Below the pieces are notes generated by a model. That model saw only the letters and a list, made by a program, of their open reading frames with translations. It searched no databases and was not told where the DNA came from. Position numbers and translations under genes: made by a program. Positions 52,201 to 57,969 of a DNA stretch of 64,000 bases are shown piece after piece. This DNA is from an uncultured Myxococcales bacterium (GTDB taxonomy: Bacteria > Myxococcota_A > UBA9042). How positions within the stretch are numbered: the stretch's first letter is position 1; every line of letters begins with the position of its first letter. The stretch spans positions 1 through 64,000 of the forward strand of contig CAIXGW010000251.1 of NCBI GenBank assembly GCA_903919145.1, written 5' to 3'.

Positions 52201-53572
52201 ACCGGCTGAGGCGACCCTGATGCACCGCCGCCTGTTCTTGCAGGATGGCGTCCCGGCGACCCTGCAATTCTATGTGTCGGCGGAGTTCGGCTCAGACTCG
52301 TGCGGCTCGGACGACCTGCAGGTGCGCATCAACAATGTCAAGGTCTGGGAGTTGTGCGACAAGGTTCAGCAGGCAGACTACCTGCCCAACAGCACCTACC
52401 GCCGGGTCGAGATCAACCTACAGAAGTATGTGGGGGCACCTGCAGACTTGGAGATCGTTGCGATTGCCGACCAGAGTGACACAGGGAAGGGCTTGATTGA
52501 CCTCGACAACATCCGCTTGACCGGCGCCTGCGGTCCGGCGTGCCTGGGCGCAGCCTTTGAGCCGGCCAATTTGATCGAAGGCGATGTATTGGTCGACAAG
52601 GTGGCCGAGCAGGTGCCCCAGCCGTGGACCATCAGTTCGACCAACGCCGGCTTTACCACCTGGCTGGCGGCGGCAGGCACGGGCCACAGCGGCGTGGGCT
52701 ATCTGGAGGCCAAGTACGTGGGCAAGCCCAGCACCAACAAGGCGGAAACGGCCAAGCTGGTCATCTCCAAGATCCAGGTGACCACGGGAGACAAGCTGTG
52801 GCTGTCGCTGCGCGCACCCGACGTAGGCGATGCAGGCTGCGGAGCGGACGATTTCGTCATCAATGTGGCCGGCAAAGAGGCGTACCGCCGCTGCAATGCT
52901 CTGGCCAACTGGCAGACGATCTCTGTGGATCTGCCGGCAGGACAGACCGTGGACGTAGAGCTGCTGGCAATCTCTGGCAACGCCACCGCCACCAAGGGCA
53001 CCTGGCAGGTCGACGACATCGTGGTGTCGGGCAAGTGCATGTACGGCTGCCTCTACACCGGCTTTGACGTCGGCAACCTGAGCAGCCAGTGGAGCACGGT
53101 CGCCCCCGAGCCGCAGCTGTGGCCGGCTTGGAAGATCACAACCGATCTGTTCAAGTCGCCCAACGCGTCGCTGCTGACCCAGTACGCCGCTCCTGCCTCG
53201 CCCAAGGCCAATGCGGCGAACCTGGCGGTCACCAAGTTCAGGGTCAAGATGCCGGTCCTGGGCGGTGTGTTCAGCTACTGGGCCAACGTGTACACGGCCA
53301 AGCCCGGTGCCTGCCCCGAAGAGTCCTTTGCCGGAATGTTTGCCACCACCCAGGCCCTGCCGGCCTCTTACGATCCGCTGGCAGACAATTCCAGCTGGTC
53401 CTTCCATATCTTCCGCCACTGCGCCAATACTTCCGGCTGGGAAAAATTCCTCAGCGAATCGCCCAGCCAGCTTAGCGGTCGCAACATTGGCCTGGCCATC
53501 ATGGCCGCGCGCCGCAAAGACAGCCCGGCCTTGAAGGTCTACGTCGACGAAGTCCTGCTGATGTGCCGCTGA
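46259..53572 (+). CDS. Giant cysteine-rich lipoprotein with three repeat zones
   Basis: The 2,437-residue secreted protein starts at an ATG with GGAGG seven bases upstream. The signal ends AAGC (Cys31), then an Asp/Ser/Gly/Thr-rich spacer runs to about residue 78. Zone 1 (about 78-1370) is made of short units of the form CDDGNxCTxDxCDxxxGC, matching the Dictyostelium CTDC repeat (Pfam PF00526 as I recall it), interspersed with longer DC-NLCNG-VCD modules. Zone 2 (about 1380-1840) has longer repeats of about 60 residues with CDADxxGCTxND and GxCKSTG motifs. Zone 3 has three modules of about 169 residues (from about 1927, 2095 and 2264), each starting C-x3-FE/FD and resembling jelly-roll carbohydrate-binding or MAM-like folds. 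It is probably a long disulfide-stiffened stalk carrying terminal binding domains on the cell surface. Confidence 0.88.
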   Translation: MRSSNPSRVLGNWSWLAACLTLLLGLSAAGCTEEPAKPGTTTTGDVEESEDGDAIGPGSDASADGSDSGTASDADAQIGCQTDDQCKEFPVSATKCQKAVCNKTTGKCQAGLADDGASCDDGKECTTGDKCDKSGTCEGQTACVALLDGTSVVNPCKVGSCGDAGKCEYVNKTGVACDDNNPCTSGEVCVAGGKCGTGQPKVCKDDGNSCTVETCDAKTGECSSNLQADGTACDPKNLCVGEATCTKGECKGTAVTCKLSNNPCALAYCDPLKGCAEKPIADGQACNDGDSCYEGEKCVAGKCAGALVKDIDDGNPCTKDDFDGKAATCKVDHTALSGNESCDDGQACTKSDSCKGGTCKGLDLVCNDGNACTQDQCDPTKCDANKVGCGQCTAIALKDGQACEDGNKCTGKDACKSGKCEGIDLLTTGGCDDKNVCTNDLCQPGSGCYSAPVAAGTNCNDGDSCTEVDKCAGSTCKGTPRDCKDSDPCTNDICDAKAVDYQKACTHQGFEGPCDDGSKCTSGDLCQGGVCAGAEVKCDDKNPCTIDVCDTIKGCTYKLAPGGVTKCDDGLSCTTNDYCDAGKCVAEKDLCEACSADSFCVQKYGVGDKCTGLMKCVEAAGKGKVCSIDAKTVVTCDANNDTPCSLNTCDPNSGACKPQLKVEGLSCTSTDKCITDATCSKEGNCLGASLDCDDKNSCTTDSCDPKLGCLFKPKTDGDKCDDGTICTPTEGDKCDKGQCVNPVNTCVCASDADCGKFEAQDGNLCNEKYKCTADSKGKFCKPVVGTETVCDSSKDTPCVVSTCQKDSGQCKAISKADNATCNDDNMCTLGELCTAGLCKSSKLLVCDDGNACTDDICDPSSGCLSGPKPGAGKCDDGDKCTSTDVCKNGKCLGIKVICDDGNDCTLDLCSKKDGCSNQLDNTLPCTDGDPCSINDACVDGTCKATPLTCDDKNPCTVDACDGLGGCKNIVVDGKDCDDGDPCTVSDVCKVAKCSGVVKTCDDGNACTEDACKEGTCAYLAGVGKQCDDGNACTSGDKCDKSGACTGVDTPCSDTNACIQFPNGCLPAKGCIPVTSDGITCDDGDACTWKTTCKGGACSGATIECNDSNVCTNDACDKAKGCQITQNTCDDKNPCTTDTCDKVKGCLHAAVDGALCEDGDACTEKTQCNAGKCVGTAVKCDDKNGCTIDSCAEATGCVFLPGVNTQVTCDDGDLCTTDACKEGTCVGTKKVCDDGNPCTIDECNTLKGCVITDAKEGTTCDDGDDCTGSTQCQSGQCSGGKLTCPTCAEDKDCVIYDNNDKCDGAYTCKPNANGLKQCYLNPDPVVCDSTGDSPCKKNKCQPATGQCVMQEAINGTKCEDGMGCTSGDLCMNGACKSGAPADCSAAANACNTAACKETGKPGEFACVALPKDGSPSCDSDNNGCTANDFCAAGKCVAGLPVDCTGIAGECEIGSCKSTGASSFQCITAPSKDGDPCKDGQLCTDGDFCKTGKCQAGTQPHDCSALTSTCATGTCDKTGNGGLGACIPKPQNEGKVCDADGNGCTTNDICSAGACVQGAPPDCQGETSTCATGACQSTSAATYKCVGVPKKNGLQCEADSDGCTINDSCQAGKCTAGAAPDCSSKNSVDGCQVGKCKSTGTSSYFCDIGYAKSGQTCDSDKNGCTQNDTCNGLGACISGAPVDCFGVTTGCAQGTCKSTGGNTYSCEGTPKNDGSPCDADQSGCTKDDKCAAGKCVAGAKVDCTNPKAPPTACLAATCLSSGSTTYQCDNAPLKDGTGCNADDNGCTVSDSCQLGFCAAGDMQTCAQLAGSCADGACKSTASNSYKCDLVPKESYPTLNPPVACTPTDAPTKCATGYKCQETDTKQNLGRCESTKQVGCNDGEKCTEADVCAGGKCTGGTTKDCNDFDSCTLDSCLAGKCANTAVQGCATCINEAFEDLPVEWTDTTNSAAYVKWTLSKTHPYLGVQHMRVKWQGPSKEPDAGPAEATLMHRRLFLQDGVPATLQFYVSAEFGSDSCGSDDLQVRINNVKVWELCDKVQQADYLPNSTYRRVEINLQKYVGAPADLEIVAIADQSDTGKGLIDLDNIRLTGACGPACLGAAFEPANLIEGDVLVDKVAEQVPQPWTISSTNAGFTTWLAAAGTGHSGVGYLEAKYVGKPSTNKAETAKLVISKIQVTTGDKLWLSLRAPDVGDAGCGADDFVINVAGKEAYRRCNALANWQTISVDLPAGQTVDVELLAISGNATATKGTWQVDDIVVSGKCMYGCLYTGFDVGNLSSQWSTVAPEPQLWPAWKITTDLFKSPNASLLTQYAAPASPKANAANLAVTKFRVKMPVLGGVFSYWANVYTAKPGACPEESFAGMFATTQALPASYDPLADNSSWSFHIFRHCANTSGWEKFLSESPSQLSGRNIGLAIMAARRKDSPALKVYVDEVLLMCR

Positions 53573-53958
53573 TCGGCCGCAAGCTTGGACCCTGGGGCGA
53601 GATCGCAGTGGCCCTTGGCTAGAGCAGAGTCAAAAATACTGGCGTTCTGGAGCAGGGGCAGGCGGGCACATCGCCGCTTGCCTCTGTCTGCCCGTTGCGA
53701 CCGGGCTTGGCCCTGCAACAATTCGCTCGCCCGCGGGGGCCATGGAGCGGCGAAGACCCGGTCGGGTGAGGGTCGATCAGCGCCCAATCGGCCCGCGACC
53801 GCTGGCAGCACAGCGTTTCAGCCACGCCGCAGCCGACGCGCGCCCAGACCTGGAACAAATAGTCGATGGACTGGCGCCTGGGAGTGTGTCGGCGAAACGC
53901 CGCAGTCCATGGCCAACTGTATAGGAATATTGGATTTACCGGGAAGACCGACAGGCTC
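53573..53958. other. Intergenic region between convergent genes
   Basis: The 386-bp gap has no convincing gene; short frames of 60 to 142 residues in both directions lack protein-like features or ribosome-binding sites. It contains a GGGCAG and CTGCCC inverted pair near 53653-53696 that could act as a transcription stop, and a copy of the dispersed repeat at its right end. Confidence 0.6.
53882..53958. repeat. Dispersed intergenic repeat, copy 2, with inverted ends
   Basis: GAGTGTGTCGG at 53882-53892 and the reverse complement of GAGCCTGTCGG at 53948-53958 form imperfect inverted ends (9 of 11) around a 77-bp unit. Its left 55 bases align with 7723-7777. The right end abuts the stop codon of the gene at 53959. 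It could be a miniature inverted-repeat element or a terminator-like element. Confidence 0.5.
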
Positions 53959-54825
53959 TTAGCGGTCGCCCAAGTCAAGAGAGGAGGAGCGGGCGAGCTG
54001 CGAGAGCACGGCGCAGGCCTCGATGCGGCGCAGACCGCTGTGGGCAATCGCGTCGTCCAGGGTGCGGGTGCCGTCTAGGTAGGGCAGCAGCAGCGCGACC
54101 TTGTCTAGACGGAAATAGCCCGGCGGCATGGCAGTTTCGCCCTCCCGCAGCCGGCCAAGGCGGCTCCAGGGGCCGAGCACGGTCTCATAGTACTCTACAA
54201 GCCGTTGCTCATTGTGTACCAAGAAGGCATCGATCTGCGGCGAGATCGGCGCCACGGCCAGCAACCGCTCTAAAGAGATCAGCGCGCCTTCGCGGTCGCC
54301 GATCTCAAACAAAGCACCAATGTCTTCATAGAGGATCTGCCCCACGTAGGACGGCATGATCGACTGCTTGTGGCGAATCTTGCGCTTGATCTCGGGACCC
54401 GACAGCACAATGGTGTCTGCCGAAGAAAACTGCACTGGGGCCACAGCCGCCGGGGTGGCAGACAGGACCTGGGCCTCAACCTCGGCGTTCTCTGCGTCGC
54501 TGACCTCTTCGGGTGTCAGCTCGATCGCTTCGGCGATGTCTCCGGGCAGCTCGTCGCTCATCGACTCGATGGCGGCAGCGGGCATCTCTTCGGTGCGGGC
54601 GTGGCGGGGGACCTCTCGGCTGGCTGTCGGATTGGCCAGCCACGAGCTCAACTGGTCCAAAGCGGCCAGGACTCCCAGCGCGCGATCATCCAGCGGCAGG
54701 CCCAGGACGGCCTGATGGCGGGCGACGGCCCACTCGGCGCTGTCGGCCGCGGCCAGGGGATCGTGGGGCACGTCCGGCTCTATGGCAAAAGACGTCGTGT
54801 AGGATGTGGCGGAGGAGTAAGTCAT
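53959..54825 (-). CDS. Hypothetical protein with a C-terminal helical module
   Basis: The 288-residue soluble protein has a low-complexity Ala/Glu/Pro-rich N-terminal half. Conserved-looking segments follow: IRHKQSIMPSYVGQILYEDIGALFEIGDREGALISLERLL, and a C-terminal FRLDKVALLLPYLDGTRTLDDAIAHSGL segment that looks like a winged-helix or DUF4388-type module found in deltaproteobacterial regulators. The ATG at 54825 follows a GGGAA sequence. No catalytic residue was recognised. It is convergent with the giant lipoprotein gene. A regulatory or scaffolding role is only a guess. Confidence 0.6.
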   Translation of the reverse strand: MTYSSATSYTTSFAIEPDVPHDPLAAADSAEWAVARHQAVLGLPLDDRALGVLAALDQLSSWLANPTASREVPRHARTEEMPAAAIESMSDELPGDIAEAIELTPEEVSDAENAEVEAQVLSATPAAVAPVQFSSADTIVLSGPEIKRKIRHKQSIMPSYVGQILYEDIGALFEIGDREGALISLERLLAVAPISPQIDAFLVHNEQRLVEYYETVLGPWSRLGRLREGETAMPPGYFRLDKVALLLPYLDGTRTLDDAIAHSGLRRIEACAVLSQLARSSSLDLGDR

Positions 54826-55223
54826 TGCTGTTCCCGACTCGTTCCGTTCATCTGCGCCGCCGTGAAGAGGCGCCGCGGTGGGTTGCGCCGGACTGCTGGA
54901 TTTCGCTACCTGTGCAGGCGCGAGAGACCAAGCGGCACGGCCGCGGCTGGACCGACTGCGGCCAACCGAGGCATCATACGCCAGCACCTGTGGTTTGCCA
55001 AACCTCTGTGCAGAGGGCGGGCGCGGTTGCAGGTGAATGGCCCTGGTTGTGGGCCTGCCCTAGAGGGGTTCCGCGCCCCTGGTCGGTGGCCCACGGGCGA
55101 TGACTCGCCGCAGGTGGGCCAGCCATGGGTCCGGGCCTCTGGGGTCCGTGCTAGAGCAGCAAGCCAAGCCGCTGCGGCGGAGCAGAGCCCCCACCGGGAC
55201 TCTTGGCTGGCAGGGAGCGACAC
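54826..55223. other. Divergent intergenic region
   Basis: The 398-bp gap lies between the hypothetical gene (minus) and the pseudouridine synthase gene (plus). No gene is supported; in-frame upstream extensions of both neighbours lack ribosome-binding sites. Its main visible feature is the long inverted repeat at 55087-55121. Confidence 0.6.
55087..55121. other. Strong inverted repeat upstream of the pseudouridine synthase gene
   Basis: TGGCCCAC (55087-55094) pairs perfectly with GTGGGCCA (55114-55121), and inside it GGCGA (55096-55100) pairs with TCGCC (55105-55109) around a TGAC loop. It ends about 100 bp before the start at 55224. It could be an operator or a leader hairpin. Confidence 0.5.
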
Positions 55224-56225
55224 GTGAGCAACGGCAGCGACAAAACCAGCGGCAGTGCGCCGGGCAGCGACAGGACCTTGGAGATCGCGATCGCCGCGGT
55301 CACCCGGCTGGATGTGGTCGTGGCCACCCACGCGGGGCGCAGCCGCGGCCAGGCCCAGGCGGCGATCGCCGACGGCGCAGTCTACGTCGATGGCAAGCGG
55401 ATGCTGGTGCCAGGGGCGATGGTGCAGCCCGGTCAGGTCGTGCGGGTCGAGCCGCCAGCGCCAGCCGAGCGCCGCCAGATCGGCGGGGGCGGCCTGGAGG
55501 TCATCTACCGCGACGCGCGGATCCTGGTGGTGGCCAAGCCGGCCGGGCTGCCCACCCAGCCGCCGCCGCGCGGTGGCGACGCGTTGAGCCTGCGCGTCAA
55601 GAAATTGCTGGGCCCTGGTGCCTACTTGGGCGAGGTTCACCGCCTGGACCGCGACGCATCGGGCCTGGTTGTCTATGGCCTGGACCGCGACGCGGCGGCC
55701 GATCTGGCCCGGCAATTCCGCGACCACCAGGCCGGGCGCCGCTACCTGGCGCTGGTGCGCACCGTCAGCGGCGTAGCGGCGCAGCGCATCGACGAGCCGC
55801 TGACCGAAGTCGGGCCTGGGCGCATGACCACTTCGGCCACTGGGGCGCCGGCTTGCAGCGAAGTCACGCCGCTGGCCGTGGACCTGGAGCGCCAACAAGC
55901 CCTGCTAGAAGTGGTCCTGCGCACCGGCCGCAGCCACCAGATCCGCGTGCACCTGGCGTGGGCGATCGGCCCCATCGTCGGCGATGGCCAGTACGGCGAC
56001 CCCGATGGGCCCTGTCCCCACGGCAGCACCACCCGGAGAATCGCCCTACACGGAGCGTGGTTGGGGCTGTACCACCCCGAAACGGGCAAGCGAATCAGCT
56101 GGGTCTGCCCGCCGCCCTTGGACTTCTGGCCTGATGGGGTGCCCTGGCCCGCAGCCGCAGCGTGGCTTGACAGCGCCCCGACCGGTCCGCAGCGCCGGCC
56201 CGCGGAGCTGCAGCCCGCGACCTAA
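55224..56225 (+). CDS. RluA-family pseudouridine synthase
   Basis: The 333-residue protein has an N-terminal S4-like RNA-binding domain (RLDVVVATHAGRSRGQAQAAI) and the RluA catalytic core, with the active-site Asp in HRLDRDASGLVVYG. RTGRSHQIRVHLA and GDGQYGD follow, both conserved in RluA/RluD enzymes. It isomerises uridines in rRNA or tRNA; the site is not predictable. A GTG at 55224 is chosen because GGGAG lies six bases upstream; the frame opens at 55203. It is 39 bp upstream of the mutase gene on the same strand, so it may be the first gene of that operon. Confidence 0.9.
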   Translation: MSNGSDKTSGSAPGSDRTLEIAIAAVTRLDVVVATHAGRSRGQAQAAIADGAVYVDGKRMLVPGAMVQPGQVVRVEPPAPAERRQIGGGGLEVIYRDARILVVAKPAGLPTQPPPRGGDALSLRVKKLLGPGAYLGEVHRLDRDASGLVVYGLDRDAAADLARQFRDHQAGRRYLALVRTVSGVAAQRIDEPLTEVGPGRMTTSATGAPACSEVTPLAVDLERQQALLEVVLRTGRSHQIRVHLAWAIGPIVGDGQYGDPDGPCPHGSTTRRIALHGAWLGLYHPETGKRISWVCPPPLDFWPDGVPWPAAAAWLDSAPTGPQRRPAELQPAT

Positions 56226-56264
56226 GCCGCAGCCTGCCACCTCGCTTGTAGATTGGAGATCGCC

Positions 56265-57965
56265 ATGACCGCCCCCTCCTCCCTGCCCGATGCCGCCGAC
56301 AACGCCGGACCGCTGACCCTTGCCCACCGCGGCTGGGCGCAGAAGCTGCTCAGCGGTGCCAAGAAGAAAGGCTTGCGCCAAGCAAAGTTCCTGCGCTCCA
56401 CCGGGGCCGAAGTCGCCGACCTCTACCTGCCCGCCGATGGCTCGGGAGATGAGCACTACCTGCAGGCCCTGGGCTTTCCCGGCCAGTACCCCTACACCCG
56501 CGGCGTTCAGGCAACGATGTACCGCGGGCGCTTTTGGACGATGAGGCAGTACGCCGGCTTTGGCACCGCCACCGAGTCCAACCAGCGCTACCGCTACCTG
56601 CTGCAGCGCGGCCAGACGGGCTTGAGCGTGGCCTTCGACTTGCCAACCCAGATGGGCTACGACCCCGATGACGGCATGGCGCAAGGCGAAGTGGGCAAGG
56701 TCGGAGTGTCGATTGCCTCGGTAGAGGACATGCACCTGCTCCTGCAGGACCTGCCTCTGGACCAGGTCAGCGTCTCGATGACCATCAATGCCACGGCGAC
56801 CACGCTGCTGGCGTTCTTGGTGGTGGTGGCCGAAGAGCGCGGCATCGATCCCAGGCTGCTGACCGGCACCGTCCAAAACGATATCCTAAAAGAATACATG
56901 GCGAGAGGCACTTACATCTACCCGCCGCGGCCTTCGATGCGCCTGATCACCGACCTGTTCAGCTGGTGTGCGGCGCAGGTGCCCAAGTGGAACACCATCA
57001 GCATTTCCGGCTACCACGTCCGCGAAGCTGGCTGCGACGCCGCCCAAGAGATCGCCTTCACCCTGGGCGATGGCATTGCCTATGTGCAAGCCGCGGTGGC
57101 GGCGGGCCAGGATGTGGACGACTTTGCCGGACGCTTGGCCTTTTTCTTCAACGGTCACAACAATTTCTTGGAGGAAATTGCTAAGTTCCGCGCGGCACGG
57201 CGCCTGTGGGCCACCATCATGCGCGAGCGTTTTGGTGCCCAAAAGGAAGAGAGCTGCAAGCTGCGGTTCCACACCCAGACCGCCGGATCGATGCTCACTG
57301 CCCAGCAGCCGGACAACAACATCGTGCGGGTCACGCTGCAGGCGCTGGCGGCGGTGTTGGGCGGCACCCAGTCGCTGCACACCAACTCGCGAGACGAAGC
57401 GCTGGGGCTGCCGACCGAAGCGGCGGCGCAGATCGCTTTGAGGACCCAGCAGATCATTGCCTACGAGTCGGGGGTGGCCGATGCCGTCGATCCGCTGGCC
57501 GGGTCTTACCTGATAGAGCAGTGGACCGATGACCTGCAGCGCGAAGCTCAGCGCTACCTTGACCGCATCGACGACATGGGCGGGATGGTCGCAGCCATCG
57601 AAAAAGGCTATCCGCAGCGGGCGATCCAAGACAGCGCCTACCGCTGGCAGCAGGCCATCGAGCGCGCCGAGCAGGTCATCGTCGGCGTCAACCAGTTCAA
57701 GCAGGACAATGAGCCGCCGACCCCGGCTCTGACCCTGGACCCGCGGGTAGAGCCCGACCAGGTGGCACGGGTGCAGGCGCTGCGCGCTGGGCGCGACTCG
57801 GCCAGGTGGGCCGCGGCGATGGAAGCATTGAAGGCCGCCGCCGCCGGCACCGACAACTTGCTGCCAGCGGTCGTCCAGGCAGCCCGGGCGAGGGCGACGA
57901 CAGGCGAGATCAGCCACGCGCTCCGCCAGGTGTTTGGCGTGCATCAAGAAGTCCTGGTAGTGTAA
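56265..57965 (+). CDS. Methylmalonyl-CoA mutase large (catalytic) subunit
   Basis: The 566-residue protein is the TIM-barrel part of an acyl-CoA mutase. [77 protein letters not shown] and [15 protein letters not shown] are all family hallmarks. The cobalamin-binding domain (with DxHxxG) is absent, so it must pair with a separate small subunit not found in this window. It interconverts methylmalonyl-CoA and succinyl-CoA or a related pair such as isobutyryl-CoA; the motif WTMRQYAGF favours methylmalonyl-CoA. GGAG precedes the ATG. The kinase fusion begins 4 bases after its stop. Confidence 0.9.
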   Translation: MTAPSSLPDAADNAGPLTLAHRGWAQKLLSGAKKKGLRQAKFLRSTGAEVADLYLPADGSGDEHYLQALGFPGQYPYTRGVQATMYRGRFWTMRQYAGFGTATESNQRYRYLLQRGQTGLSVAFDLPTQMGYDPDDGMAQGEVGKVGVSIASVEDMHLLLQDLPLDQVSVSMTINATATTLLAFLVVVAEERGIDPRLLTGTVQNDILKEYMARGTYIYPPRPSMRLITDLFSWCAAQVPKWNTISISGYHVREAGCDAAQEIAFTLGDGIAYVQAAVAAGQDVDDFAGRLAFFFNGHNNFLEEIAKFRAARRLWATIMRERFGAQKEESCKLRFHTQTAGSMLTAQQPDNNIVRVTLQALAAVLGGTQSLHTNSRDEALGLPTEAAAQIALRTQQIIAYESGVADAVDPLAGSYLIEQWTDDLQREAQRYLDRIDDMGGMVAAIEKGYPQRAIQDSAYRWQQAIERAEQVIVGVNQFKQDNEPPTPALTLDPRVEPDQVARVQALRAGRDSARWAAAMEALKAAAAGTDNLLPAVVQAARARATTGEISHALRQVFGVHQEVLVV

Positions 57966-57969
57966 TTAG

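Noticed and set aside
53585-54047. Several small open frames in the convergent gap after the giant gene
   Set aside because: They lack ribosome-binding sites and protein-like composition; part of the sequence is the dispersed repeat.
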